A stretch of 64,000 nt of DNA from positions 868,001 through 932,000 of the forward strand of contig CAJNOJ010000006.1 in the NCBI GenBank assembly GCA_905250025.1, in the 5' to 3' direction. A program made the position numbers and the translations under genes. The notes below the pieces were generated by a model. The model had not been told where the DNA came from. It did no database searches and worked only from the letters and a program-made list of their open reading frames with translations. Within the stretch, counting starts at the first letter, position 1. Each line of letters begins with the position of its first letter. This document shows, one piece after another, positions 33,893 through 47,140 of this stretch. The stretch is from Adineta ricciae (taxonomy: Eukaryota > Rotifera > Eurotatoria > Adinetida > Adinetidae).

Positions 33893-36841
33893 GTTTTCAC
33901 CGGGATCTATCCAGAGAACTTCGTTTGATACTTGTGGTATAAGGCGTATATATATGTACGTCTGAAGGTAATCGTATGTGTGCTTGCACTTTGGTAATAG
34001 TTGCTTCGCGTTCTGTTTTTTCTCTTTCGTCTATAATAACAAGATGAATCGAGAAAGAAAGGCAAGAGAAAAAGGACTTGAAGCTTTCTTTTTTTTCTAT
34101 ACATCCGTACTTCGTTCTTCTTTTTTTTCCTGTCAATAAGTACAAATTTTTTTGCTCGAAGGACATCTTCGCCTTACTTTCAGAAAAAAATTTGATCCTA
34201 TCTGTTTATTTAATCGATAAGAAAAGACTAATTACGAATGAAAAAATAACGACAATAAACAAAGATAACTCACAATTACAATCATCGATTGAGTTTTCAA
34301 TGCCGAGAACTATCATATCTGTGTCAAGGAATATTACAAAATGTCGATTAGCGACATACTTGCACATGATTTGAAGGCAAAACCAATAACAACCCTATGC
34401 TTTCTATTCTAGGCGGGTATCTATGCAAAATTTCAACTAATCACGCGCTTATTCTTTATTATACCGACACTGTATGTCAGTTTAGGAGTGCATGCCTGAA
34501 GAAAATATGATTAATCATGCACAGAGGGACAGTAACTCATTGCGCGAAACTATTTCGAGTTAAGAAAGCGCAACATATACTTATCGAGATGTTTACGTAT
34601 CCAAAGAATGCTCTGAATTATTCATAAACGTTTTTGTTTGTTTGGTAGTAGAATTTTCTATTTAAAAACTTTGTACTAAATAAAATATTTCTCAGTTCCG
34701 TCGTCTAGCACATTCGTGTTTTATTGGGGATATGCGCTAAAGATATTGGAAGTTATTTTGACCCATTTTTGGGAGAAAAACAGTGAAACACTGAGGATAA
34801 GGTCGACTAAACGCGGGGTTGGTTTCGCAAAGAGAGAAATGTACGCAATTTATCTTACGAATGTAAGACGACGAAAAAATAGATGTAGATACCTTCTCTT
34901 CAGACCGAGGCGCTACTCGTATAACTCTCGATTGCCAAAACTCGATAAAGAAATGCACTTGATGCCTTCTAATCTAGTTCTATGTCGTCGTTGTATCCAT
35001 TATTTTCCTTTCCAAGTACATTATTATTCTATATAAAGTACTACAAGCACTCACGTCCTTCGTCCTTTTTTCTCCGTTCCCTCCTATTAGCGAGTGGCGA
35101 TAGTTGCGCTCGTCAGCGCGAAGCGGCAAGCAAGACGAATAGAATTGGCGAAAGAAAATAGAAACAAAACGACGTAAAAAAATAGAAAGATTTTTTTCTC
35201 GATGAAGAACATCGGAGAACAGAAAAAATATTCCTCGCTTTCAGGTCGGCGTAGCCTCACGCCTGTGATACGAAGAGGAAAAAAACGTTCTCTCTAGATA
35301 TAAATAAATCTCATATGTACCGAAGGACCTAATAGAACATATCATTGGGATTGAACGAAAATAACTTCATTTGTTCGCAAAGTTCATATTTGTGAAACTT
35401 GATGAAAAATAACACATAGACAAAAATAAAGCATAAGTATTCTGATAATTGTTGATTTAATTTTTTTTTATAAAAAAATTGCGACGTAGGTCATGTTTAC
35501 TAATGGTGTCTAATCAGTCTCGTGTTTGTGACACGTGCCAGCATACGAATGTATTTTACGGTGAAATCCTCCTTGTAATCTACTGCGAACATCGATGAAG
35601 ATAGAACAAGGAGATTTGTCATGCATTTTGCTTCGAATCGTCTCATATGATTGAGTGAAAATAGAATCATTTAGACATTAAAAGATCGTAACAGGCTAGC
35701 GTCTTATGAAGCCGTTGAAGAAAGACTACTTTTAGGTTTTCCGGCGTCATGAATTTTTGTAATAAAATCTTTTTGAAGTTATTTTAGTATTACCAAACGT
35801 CATTGTCGAACACAAATTGTACTCGATATAAATTTCGCGCAACATATCACTGAGACCAGCATATTTCCTGTGATTTACAACATTCCATTGCTCTTCTCAC
35901 AAAGGTCATACATATTATCAAATAATTTCTATTCATAGTACATCATTCCTATCCTAGTACCTATATGTTACAAGAAATCTGCAAGTTTTCCTCGCATGGT
36001 TCTTTGTTTTCATTATACAAGCACGATGACAGCTTGGTTAACTGTTGTTAGTGGCGCTGTACTTTATTTCGCGAGTCGCACGTGCTCTCGACACCTGATG
36101 CATCGGTTTTTCTATGACATTTATGATGTAAATGCATCAAACGAGATTATAGTTTGCTGAAAAACCTGGTCATAGGATTTTTCCGAGTACTATTAAATAT
36201 AGACTACAGTAATCATGGATTTGAGATAATGCTGATAGGATAACAGAACATCCAGCTGGTGCCACATATTATAAACTTATATACCTCTGAATAAATGAGC
36301 ATAAATGGTAAAAACCGTTGAATAGCTATAAAAATATCATGAACGAGATGCCAGCGATGTGCTGAATTTTATCCAACGAAAAAAAATCGACTCATAATAG
36401 ACAAAACAATATGGACGCAATTTTTTTGCTGATATATCACGATAAAGAATGTATAGACACTTCAAGTATGCTAATAAAAAAGTCCATACTGTTAATATTA
36501 TATAATATCTATGACAACATGATCTGGAGACGAGTGTGCTTTGTATATTACTGGATCAACCTTCAGCGAAATAAAAGTAACACATACCCTCGAAGAAAAA
36601 TTACAAAAAGCATTACTTCAAAGTAGTTTTGCATTATTGATCATTCTACACGGCCGTTTGTTGTTTTCATTCGTTCAGCGGACAAGTTTCTCGGTTCAAA
36701 TACGGTGCTCCTCGAGTGCATTCAATATTAGTTCTAATCAATGAGAGTATATCAACCACTTAAATGCACGCAACGGCTTGCATTTTATTTTTTAGTCTAT
36801 AATGCTTAGTCACGCAAAATCATTTTCTATATGAACTTTTT
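33893..36841. other. Intergenic, no gene seen
   Basis: 2.9 kb upstream of nuclear receptor 1 and downstream of the 7TM receptor gene. Short frames occur but none shows codon texture or splice support. A locally GC-richer patch at about 35090-35270 has no recognised content. Confidence 0.45.
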
Positions 36842-37840
36842 CTAGAGAGAATTTCTTGAATGTGATGGAAATAGAGATCGACACCGAACCATTTGTTTAA
36901 CATTCCGTCGGAATTCGGGTGAAAAGAGCCATTTTACATAAAATTTATTCATGTATGTGCTCGCTTCCAACATAATAAACAGCGCGTTGAGGAATTTCCA
37001 TAGTTCGGCTCGATGTTCAACATCTCTTCGGCATTGATAATTGAGATCATCACTTTCGAAGTCTTTCATTTTCAAATTGAACAATTGTAAGATTGTTATT
37101 GGTAAAACGGCAAAAAGCGTATAAATACTGACGAAGACAAGCAATAAAGAAGACGTTTGTTGCTTACGACGTATTCGAGAATCGTGTTTTTGTTGACAAC
37201 GATTGCAGCAGATATATGAAGTGCATGTAAAAATCATTAAGCATGGGATAAGGCGACAGAGCAAATTGATGTACGGCCAAACGGAATAAAACCAAACGTG
37301 CGCATAATCATGTACTTGACAAGCTTGACCAAAGATAACAAATGCTTTTCCATAGTATTTCAACGAATATCGATAGTGAATAACGAAGAAAATCGCTGTT
37401 GTGTACGTTAAGAAGATTTTGATAAGCACTCGTTTGTTTGTTATTTTGGAATGTGTCCGTTGTGGATACATGATCATATGTACCCGATCGATATTCAATA
37501 GGGCGATTAGAATCAGCGAAATCAATGCTGTACTACCAACGAATGGATAGAAATAAGCGCAATTGAGGACTTTTCGTGGATCTGGCGCCAGATTCACTGC
37601 ATCAAGCCAGTCCCAAAAGAAGAACATCAAATAGATAGTTTCGGAAATGGCTATGAATATGTAATATAAGCAGGTTGGATGGAATCGTTGTCGATCTAAA
37701 TTGCACATGGTTAATATGATTAAGATGTGACCAGGTATGCCGAATATAGGGAATAGAAAGGCACCTATTTGCCAAACAAATACATCGATTCGGAAATTAT
37801 CCATCAAACACATCGACGTGGTGTCACTAATGTTCGACAT
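36842..37840 (-). CDS. Rhodopsin-like 7TM receptor (orphan)
   Basis: Single-exon frame of 332 residues with seven hydrophobic segments. Helix 1 starts near IGAFLFPIFGIPGHILIIL. The conserved disulfide pair is likely Cys in VLNCAYFY and Cys in GQACQVHDY. The end of helix 3 reads ALLNIDRVHMIMYP, a DRV version of DRY. The third loop is basic (RIRRKQQ). Helix 7 is LFIMLEASTYMNKFYVKW, lacking NPxxY. The tail is short and basic. Such receptors resemble invertebrate peptide (FMRFamide-like) receptor families, but ligand and G protein are unknown. Confidence 0.85.
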   Translation of the reverse strand: MSNISDTTSMCLMDNFRIDVFVWQIGAFLFPIFGIPGHILIILTMCNLDRQRFHPTCLYYIFIAISETIYLMFFFWDWLDAVNLAPDPRKVLNCAYFYPFVGSTALISLILIALLNIDRVHMIMYPQRTHSKITNKRVLIKIFLTYTTAIFFVIHYRYSLKYYGKAFVIFGQACQVHDYAHVWFYSVWPYINLLCRLIPCLMIFTCTSYICCNRCQQKHDSRIRRKQQTSSLLLVFVSIYTLFAVLPITILQLFNLKMKDFESDDLNYQCRRDVEHRAELWKFLNALFIMLEASTYMNKFYVKWLFSPEFRRNVKQMVRCRSLFPSHSRNSL

Positions 37841-38864
37841 TTGGATTGTATATTCTATTAGTCAGTAGTCGAACTTCTAGAAAATATGAATAACTAAAAG
37901 TAATTATGTAAATGCGAAACTGCACTGATCAATCTGATGGAATTTCTTGTTGTGCTATCTAATAAACAATAATTTTCGAAGTATGAATATATCGACATTT
38001 AAATTTCCAAGCATTTCAATGATATGCGAAAGATGATGAGAATAAAAAAGCCTGATCTACTTTTGAAAGATTTCTCATCGTAGTTGTCAGTGCAAAGTTT
38101 GTCGTGCTTTCTATCACGATCCAATTATGGATGGATGCACCATGTTCAGTTTCGTTTGTTTCTTTCGAGAAATTAAACTACTTAATCATTTAGAATGATG
38201 TGCATATATCATTATGAGATTCTTCAGAATGCTTAAGTGCAGTTATTCCGTATGACTTCGTTTGTTTATTGAAACCTTGTACGAAATGAGTCGATTTTAA
38301 TAGTATTCATTCAATACCAGATCTAATTTGAAAGCGAGCAGATATGTCGGCGTCAGACATTGTTTAGTGTGATCATATCGTTGTTCAACATAGAAAAGAT
38401 CAATATTTGTCTTCGAAATCAGTATGTATGTAATACAATATGAAGTGAAAGATTAGTTATTGATTAATTCATATTTCAAATCGTCTGAATCTTTAGACAC
38501 AAATGTTTATTGTACTTTTCTTCTTCCGTTTTCTTTTTCTCGTTACCGACATTGCATACTGATCTCCACGTTGAATCTTCATGTTTCTCTTCTATTGACA
38601 GGACGTTCGCTACCATAGAGAGTTCTTATTTTATGTTTATTTAGTATGTTCGTTCTTGATGTCTTTAAACTAACTGATTGAAATATCCTCCCTTCTTTTT
38701 TTTCTCTTCTTTCTTCTTTTTACCTCATCTTGGTTTGATTTTACCTCGGGCCGTTTTTTTTTCTTCTTCTTCTCCTTCTTTTCTTATTAGAAGTGTTGAC
38801 TTGTGGTTTGAACGTCATTTAAACAATTCAACGAGGAAAAGAAGAGAGGAAAAAAAGACAAATT
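37841..38864. other. Intergenic between divergent genes
   Basis: 1.0 kb between the divergently transcribed 7TM receptor and PDZ-like genes; it should contain both promoters. A pyrimidine-rich run (38685-38790) precedes the plus-strand gene. Confidence 0.4.
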
Positions 38865-41040
38865 ATGAATGAGACCGATGAATACTCAAACGTCCAACGA
38901 CGTCTTTGCGCAGTTATAGCCAAATCCGAATGGACATCCTCTCGTATGCGCATGCAGAAAAGTGGTGAAGAATTACGAGAACGTCGCGCCAAGTCACATC
39001 GAACAGCAAATCAGTTTCTGCAAGAACTTCTAGAAAAACGCACTGACAGTGATTTAATCGATGATCATGGCGCTGTCGATCGTTACCATCACTTCGTTAA
39101 ATCGAAATCTACTCTTCATGATGATAAAAGCACGACATTAGATGAATTTCATCGACGATTACGTGATCTGAATAATAACAACTACCACCAAAACAGCCCG
39201 ATAAAAAAGTTGCCCGATATAAATTTCAGTTCAAAACAATCACATGATAGACGGTCAACAACAACAATTGAAATTCACCACGATGAAGACGATGATGACG
39301 AACGAGTATGTCAATATTATAAATCTCTTATCATTTAGCTGTTCATAAAACAACCTTTGATGCGAAAGAGTCTTTCTATTGAGACTACTCTCCAAATACA
39401 ATTTTACTAAAAGGCTTCTGTAGGCTAAATGGCAATTCTTTTTCGAAGAAAGCAATCAAGTTAAAATCAACCTTGATTTGAATTATTAAATCTACACATA
39501 AGAGAAGACTCTCATTCATAAGTAATTAGGTGTGCTTTCTCTCTTCAGTTAGAACAATATTACGTAATCGGCAAAGATTGGTTTTGAGTAGCTTGTAAAA
39601 CACTCGTTTACGAAGAGGATTATCTAACGACCATGTATCCTAATATGTTGAATTCACCCGAAGTCCTACCTATTTGCAAGTATTCGGATGGTTGAAGTAT
39701 TATTTTTACTGTTCGAGATGTACATATCGATCGTTTTAAGATAATATTTATATTCTACCCAATCGTTCGATGTCAATACAAACAGAATACTTAGAAACGT
39801 TTCGAATCATTCTTTTAAAAATAGCTTTGTGTCGAATATAGAGATCTGAGATCTTGTTTTAGTCGAAACGTTCACGAATATTTCCATCGATATCTATCCT
39901 ACCGGCGACGTCGACTCCTAATGATACAACGCATGAATTAACAACATCAAGTTTTCATGTCGATGAAATTCAGAACCTATCCTACGTTCAATCACCAAAT
40001 ACTTCGTTTATTCACAATTCAACTAATCTTATTGAGTCATCACTTAATGAGCATCATCATTCATCGTTGTTAGACAAATTCGAAGCATTGAATTATTCTT
40101 CGACATTGTCATCGGCTCATTTACAAATACCAACTGTATATATACCGAAAGCTCGTCGAGCAGATGGTACTGAACTCGTTCTTTCATCACCATCTTCATC
40201 GTCGCCATCGTCCTCGTCGCTTTCGAAAAGTCCAGTACTAACAAATATTTCATTATTCAATCATTCGTATCTTCCACGTTCATTAACAACACGGGGAAAG
40301 TCCAACGTAAATTCTACATTCAAACGTCAATTACCAGCTGTTCCATCATCGGATCAAAAGCCTGTCTTACAGGAACACATTTCGTCTGAGCAACTATACG
40401 ATTTACTTGACAATCTAGATACTCGTTCATCGCAAGATACATTTACACATAAACTCGAACAAATAACTGTATCAACAAAAGTTCCAACCAATGAAGAATC
40501 TCACATCGATCATTCTTCAGTCGAAAATTCACCAGTAATAGATTACAACGAAAAAAACATTCTCTCGAATCTGTTCAATCACTGTCAAACGTCATCACAA
40601 GAAGAACAGTTCTATTCAACGTTTCAAATTAACATAGAAGACGTTAAAGATCTCACTCTCTATACAATGACACTAAGTACAGTGCAATTAAGTGCATCTA
40701 TATTACTTCCATATTCGATACTTAATGGTCGACGACCTCTCTTAACATGTTCGAATCAAACATGTTTTAAAAAGATTTCGTCCAAACAACCGAAGAATAC
40801 TTATCAAGTAACAGCGATCGAAAAATCGTTAAATGCAACGGAATTGCAACCGAATGATATTATATTAAAAGTAAGAGAAGAAACTGCTCACAGTTCGACC
40901 AAATTCTTTGTTTTTAGATTAATGACCAATCTGTTTGGGGTATGACTACCGATGAAATCAGTGAACTTTTGCGAACTTCGACTCAACGATATAATCCTTG
41001 TCCATTGACTTTTGCTCGACTTTGTCAACCATTTATTTAA
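38865..41040 (+). CDS. Ser-rich protein with C-terminal PDZ-like domain
   Basis: Three exons, 38865-39305, 39863-40870 and 40918-41040, in phase, giving 523 residues. The N-terminal ~70 residues are charged and probably helical (MQKSGEELRERRAKSHRT). The middle is disordered, with an acidic HHDEDDDDER at the exon 1 end and SSPSSSSPSSSSLSKSP. The last ~90 residues contain YQVTAIEKSLNATELQPNDI, then ILK|INDQSVWGMTTDEISELL, typical of the back half of a PDZ fold (a hydrophobic carboxylate-loop sequence is not clear). The family is otherwise unrecognised. A cytosolic scaffold role is inference. An intermediate exon inside the 557-nt intron cannot be excluded. Confidence 0.75.
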
Positions 41041-41421
41041 ATTTGAGTATTTTTCAAAATAAAATTCATACGAGACTGCATCACATGTGAATGACAGTTC
41101 GCTGAGAAAAAAAGACGCCTGCTGAAGTATGATGTAACACTCCGCATCTTATATAAGTTTTTATTACAACACAGTTTAGAGAAATATGAGAACTCGTTTG
41201 ATATAACAAATGTTTTTCTAACTAAAATCAATCGGTCTGCTTGATTGAATGACTAAACGACCTTCGAATGTTCGTTTCAATACCTTTTCTGTTGAGAAAT
41301 GAAAGTCTATCAATTACTTTATTCATCGGAATGATATGAAAACAAATTAAATAAGAAACAAAGTATATTCATTCGTATGATGAAAGGCGAATTTTCGTGT
41401 CGGTTTTGTTTTCTTCAAAGT
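41041..41421. other. Intergenic between convergent genes
   Basis: 380 bp between the PDZ-like and acyl-CoA oxidase genes, which converge here; shared 3'-UTR space. Confidence 0.4.
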
Positions 41422-44030
41422 TTAGATTTCGCGTTTTGTTTTATCGATGTCCAAACTGGATGAACCTGCAGTATTACAAGAGAAAGAAAAATTAGACTTA
41501 TCAATGAGCTCCGAACGTTTTACTTTATAACGATTTGCTGGATTGAGACGGGCTCGTTCCATCAATGCCTCGTAAGCTTGACCATCGTAACGACCAAGGC
41601 ATGAATCTAAACAATGTCGAAGTTGACGCGACTGAAAATGAGAGAAAAAGACTTACTCAGTTCATTGTCATGGAAATCGAATGCATCAACTAGCGCGATT
41701 AGGTTTGGTCGAAGTCGAGCATACATATCCGGTAAACCGTAGGTTTCTAGATGATAGATTTGATCAGGTGTGAGCAATTTTAGCTAGGTAACGAAAAGAT
41801 CATTGAAATAAAGTCGAACGTTGATGATACGAGAAGGTTTACTCGAATGAAATCCGCTGCCGAGTTGCGTAAAGTATCGATCGCGAAAACATGGAAGAGT
41901 TGCTCGAAAACCACCGCGAGTTCTTTATGCTCGGAAGCCTTTCGTACACCATCGTAGAATGCTCGCAAAACAAATGTTTCAACATAAGCCTAAAACAATC
42001 GCGAACTATGATGAAAAATACGGACTGATGATCGTATACTTTTGCCACATGAACGAGTTCAATGGAGTTTTTAGAAAACACACTATACGGTGTCGATGAT
42101 GATGATGATAGTTCACTCAGTCGAGTTGACATTGATTTCAACAATCTAAATGATGGAAGTATCAGAGTACAGATAAGTCATTCGAGTTAATACAACTTAC
42201 AATTCTGATCGCGCCTCGAATAATCGGCAGTAATCGTCTAAATTGACAACAGTAGCTGGTGCTACCTTGTTTGAGTATAGGAAAGCAATCGATGAATCCG
42301 GATTAGTGTCCGTATTTTCATCCAATTGTTGTATCACTTTCAAAAGAAATCTATTCATTGATATTTGGTTATAAATACACACAAATGATCGTTCAATTCG
42401 ATAGTACCTGGCTGTTTGTTGATACAACACAGCATTGTCACCTTCGTACGAACAACCAGCATCTAACATATTGTTTATACCTTTAATGCCGCTGGCTACT
42501 AGAAATCCATGGCCACCACAAGCTACACGACATATTTGAGACCATCGCTCACCATGTGTCGATGTATATGCTTTCAAACCAGACGAAATAGCATGAAGCT
42601 AGATAAACAGAACAGAAAAACTTTTATCCATAACCAACAAGCAACGAATACCTCGGGTAAGAGTTCAAATAGAATTGTATCACCATCGAGAATAGATGCA
42701 CGGAAATGTTCGAGTTTTATAAACGAATAGAAGAATGCGTATGTTGCTGCAAGACATGGCACTAATTTTTCTTGCTGTAATGGATAGTCCAAAATGAGTG
42801 TTTCTTTGCTTCAATACAAAACATATAAATGAAAATTTCGGAAAGACAGATGCAAAATCGTGTGATTACCCATCGGGATTTTGTCCTTGACGTCGAACAG
42901 CTGAATATCGCATAGCAATCGTAACAGCGCGAGCAAGTAAGATCGAAAAGAATGCGCACAGATTGACACGTGTTGCTAACATTGCACCATAGAGCAAACG
43001 AGGATCACCCAAACGATGAAAAGTGCCTTGCTCATCGACCTATACAAAACACACGTCTTCTTTGGTGAAATAGCATGACGCTCATACATAGGCTAATTTC
43101 ATCAACATTTGATTTCGTGGAATGCGTACGTTCGTTAAGCGAAGGTATCCATTATCGCCAACTTCATGTGCAAATCGTGTACTGATTTCGCCCACTTCCA
43201 CTCCTACAGAAAAGGACAATAACCATTTCAATATTTCACACGCAATATTTCACCTGGTAATGGTTCGTGTGTATTCAGATCTCGAATTTGTACGAAAAAC
43301 ATCTGTAAACCACACGGATGACTTCGATCGGGTGTGTACAATTGCGCCATCAATAGAACATAATTTGTCGATCGACCTAGTGCACCAGGCCAGAACTTTG
43401 TCGCTGTTAATGTTGGTGTATTCAAGACAAATGTGTCTGTTTTACTATCGAAAACAGCTTCGGTTTCTAATCGTTGCACATTTGAACCATGGCCCAATTC
43501 CGTTTGAGCATAAGTACCGATAATTTGAAATGATCGAGCTAATGGTAAGAATTTCTCTTGCTGCTCATCACTGGCCATGTTTTCTAACGTATGCAAAAAC
43601 ATACTGGTGTGCAGACCAAAGATAAATCGACCATTGGTAAAAACGCTTAAGAACCAGCCAAGAAATTTTCGATCGGTTATATTCAGACGTTCAGCTTCCT
43701 TAATAGCAACAAAACTTTTACGTATAAGTAAGGCGTAGAATTCGTCAGCATCGAGATATTCCAATGGTAAATGCGTCTTATGAATTGGATGGGCATAGGC
43801 AAGGCGAGCTGATAACAAAAAATAGACGACTTGAGTGAAGAGAATGTGTTCACTGATAACTTACTCAGTTGACGGCGTTTGTTAATATTAAAGTAACTGT
43901 TTGGGCCGCCAAACATGAATTGCGTTAACAGTTCAATATCGAATGTTGCTGATCGACGTTCATGCAGCAGGTCAGGATTTTTGGTGTCATTTATTTGATA
44001 GTAAGGACCTTGGTCTTGATTCTCAACCAT
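41422..44030 (-). CDS. Acyl-CoA oxidase (peroxisomal ACOX family)
   Basis: FAD enzyme for the first step of peroxisomal beta-oxidation: acyl-CoA to trans-2-enoyl-CoA with H2O2. N-terminus NPDLLHERRSATFDIELLTQ is family-typical. Then GTYAQTELGHGSNVQRLETE (FAD/substrate contact), TATKFWPGALGRSTNYVLLM, FAHEVGDNGYLRLTNVRIP, CRVACGGHGF and CSYEGDNAVLYQQTARY, whose Glu is the catalytic base. About a dozen short introns. The ATG at 44030 was chosen: an in-frame ATG at 44084 exists, but the bases between form a pyrimidine-rich run ending TTAG, which looks like a splice acceptor 16 bases upstream of the chosen ATG. The C-terminus ends KTKREI and lacks a canonical SKL-type peroxisome signal. Confidence 0.92.
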
Positions 44031-44413
44031 TTTGATATTTTTATCTAACAACGATAAAACAAAGGACAATAGAATTTGATTCATTTCGGTTTTCTTTTAT
44101 ATAACAGCTTTATCAGTTATCTTAGTTGTTTGATCGAACTTTTTATCAGGTTACTGAAAACAAACTGCATATGGGATGAGCAGTGCCAAAGATATTTAAC
44201 TGAACAGAGCCTTGTTTTTCAAATGTCAGTTCTTTACTGGAATCATTCCTATTTTTTAGAAAAATTTATATACTAACGCTATGAAAGTCGTAGATTTACA
44301 TCGATAGAAACGGAAAAAAATAGAATGAATTCAAACATTAATAATCTATAGTATTACATGCATAACACTACAGTTAATATATACAACAAAGAAACAAAAC
44401 ATTCAACGCGGCA
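44031..44413. other. Intergenic
   Basis: 383 bp between the oxidase start and the end of nuclear receptor 2. No gene seen. Confidence 0.4.
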
Positions 44414-45747
44414 CTAGAAAATAACATCGTCTTCAATCCTGTTGTCATCCATATCACTCGCTTCATGGTCTACTGGCCACATGTTTTGTGCTAACGCATT
44501 CATTTGTTGAAGTTCCTCACGTAGACCGCTAATATAATCATCGATATAAATATCAAGATTTTGAAGATAGAGTATGCACATGATTAACTTGTTTATGAAT
44601 CTAACGGTGTCTTTTACGCCACCACAACGCGATAGAGCATATCGCCATAATAATTCTGTATAAACATTCTGTGCTGCTAAGATCGATAACGGATCGGTAT
44701 ACAATCCACTAAACGTAGAATCATTGAGAACTCGACAATTATTACAGGATAATACGAGAACGATGAGAATGATTTTCAACAGTATAGGATCATGAATGTA
44801 CTGTTCTAAGATTTTATTACGTTGTAAAAGACGTCGAGTTATGTCAATACCAAAAACATTCAACCACGTGGCAACTAAATTCTTGTGTGGTGATGGCTGC
44901 ATCAGCGGTTCATTAATATTGATCATCACACCGAAGTGATATTTAACTAGGCTGACTTTGTCATCGATATTTATTCGCTCGAATTCAGGAATATGTTTGA
45001 AATAGTTGATAAAGGCTGGAAAAAACATCGAAAATTCATTGAGAAATTCGTGGATGGATGTGTGTTGAATAGATGGAAAGCATGAAAATTGAGGATTTTC
45101 GGCAGCTGTACATGTGCTTTCGTATGCATGGAATATATTCGATAAAATGACTTGATCACACGGCGAAAGACATTTGACAGGTTTGGGCGACATAGAAAGT
45201 AATACTGGAGATCTCATCTATCAATAGAAATGCAAATCAGAGTACATCTTTACCGTTTTGAAATCTAGATAAAAAGTAGAATAAACATTTTCCGTGCTGT
45301 CAACTAGAGATTACACGTCAGAAGTATTCAGTAGCTCGAACATCTTTTACATACCCATTTGGCACATTGTTGTTTTGGAATCTTTCCCCGCTTTAGTCGA
45401 TTGATTTCCACTAGTTGATTACGAGCACCTCGTTCTTCGTCCGATAGAATCATTCCCTTGTCCATTCCCACTCGAAAGCATTTCGCCAGTCGACAGCAAT
45501 TACACGATCGACGAAACTTGTACGATATTATACAATCACCGTCATTTTGGCAAACATATTGTTGGACCTTTCGAAAGCAGGGGAGCAATTACAAGCATAG
45601 ACAAAAAAAACAATGTAAACATACACCGAGTTTTGTGGCATTTCGACGGAAGAAAGCTTTGCAAGGCATACACGTCGATACACCGAAATTTAATCCAATT
45701 GCTGCATCATCACAAACTAAACATCGACCATAGTCTTTGTTCGACAT
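44414..45747 (-). CDS. Nuclear receptor 2 (tandem array, CMPCKAFFRR P-box)
   Basis: Exons 45747-45625, 45567-45355 and 45217-44414 give 379 residues. The first ends at LG before GTATGT, the better donor of two overlapping ones and the one that keeps the frame. Finger 1 is CLVCDDAAIGLNFGVSTC with [15 protein letters not shown]. Finger 2 is CQNDGDCIISYKFRRSCNCC, then [20 protein letters not shown]. The ligand-binding exon has PEFERINIDDKVSLVKYHFG (helix 3-4 signature region) and QNVYTELLWRYALSR. The tail is acidic without a clear AF-2 helix. First of four same-strand receptors; the DNA-binding part is almost identical to receptor 3. Confidence 0.92.
45339..45731 (-). repeat. DNA-binding cassette shared with receptor 3 (copy 1)
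   Basis: 393 bp matching 48082-48474 with four substitutions by eye and no length difference. It covers the end of exon 1 coding, the whole 57-nt intron, exon 2, and a few bases of intron 2. Flanks on both sides differ at once. Confidence 0.9.
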
Positions 45748-47140
45748 TTCATAGTACTAATGACAAAGTTTCACCCGATCAATCTAGAAACTATCACAGA
45801 ATCATATAAAGACGAGATATGTGGCATGAAAATAGAATCTAATCAAAATTCGTCTTCATCACCACACGCGTGTTATAGAATAATTACGACAAGTTCTGTT
45901 CGCTGTATTATACATCTCATAGTCTGACCAGACTCAGTATTGACGCACATTTACCTGTGCTCTACAGTGCAGACGGCTGTCATAGGAAGAATCTCGAATA
46001 TTCGCCTTGTGAATATTACATTCTCGTGACTTTGTAGTACAAATGAGAATATTTCTTTCGCGATAAGTTCTTTTATCTGACTTATTTTATGATTCTTTGT
46101 TTATATATCAACCTCATGAATTGGTATAATTATATGTTAGCAATGAGCATCATATCCCGATTATAATCTCAATGAACGCTAATTGTATATCTAAAACATT
46201 TGAAATGTTTGAAGAAACTGCTATTTTCATTACACAAGAAAATACTGAAAAAAAATAGAAAACTTTGACACTGGGTATTTTTTTCGACAATTTAGCGTAG
46301 AAATAGGAAACAGTGATGTTTATATATATATATGGGTGTGTCCACTAGAAGTTGCCACGTTTCTCCGGCAATTTAGTCCGAATTTAATAAAACTTTTAGG
46401 GTTTGTAGATCTTTGAGAGTTGATAACTTTAACGGTTCCGGTAGAGAAATATCAAAATATTTAACTTTACGAACTACAGATGATATCAATGGAACTGCAG
46501 GTGATTTTAAAACGATGGGATTACATTTTAGCGATAATGTAGATAAAAAATAAATAAGAAATACTAAGTTATCACGCATGGGATGTTTACTCTCCTCTAT
46601 GTGAAAGTTAAGGAAACAACAAGGCAATGCTTGTTATAAGGCATGAGCAGGCCTACTAAACTGCCGATTCAGAATTTCTCATTCATTTCACTTTTGTTGA
46701 AAGCTCAGGAATCGTCTCAAAGTCATCGACGGAACCAAACGATGTTTTCGAAATTTAGAATACTATATTGGCTATTAGGTCCGATCCAGTTTTCATAGAA
46801 AAAAGATCACGTTTTCTCTGAAAGAAGATCACTGATCAGCGTCAAGAACTTAACAAACTCTGAAAGTTTTGTCAAAATCGGATGAGGTCGCCGGATGGAC
46901 TGGCGTTTTCCGGTAGATATACCCATGTATATGTAGATCTATTAATGTGTTGAGTGTTTCACTATACAAAAATACTAAGACAACAGAAGGTATTTTAACA
47001 AAACAAAATATGATGTTTCATGATTGTAAATTAAACGCTAATGTACGTTCATACAAAGACTGCTAAAATTACTCAATCGCGATATTGAACAAACCAACCG
47101 GTCGATTGGTTGGAATTGACTGTTAATCACTTTCAGAACA
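45748..47140. other. Intergenic with a possible small inserted element
   Basis: 1.4 kb between receptors 2 and 3. Holds the element-like segment described at 46322-46935; otherwise AT-rich with no gene. Confidence 0.4.
46322..46935. mobile_element. Possible short TIR-like element
   Basis: Left end TATATATATATGGGTGTGTC and, inverted, right end CATATACATGGGTATATC; further in, GCCACGTTTCTCCGGC matches GCCAGTCCATCCGGC. An 84-codon minus-strand frame (46627-46373) of unknown nature lies inside. The imperfect inverted match extends about 45 nt. No target duplication identified. Confidence 0.3.
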
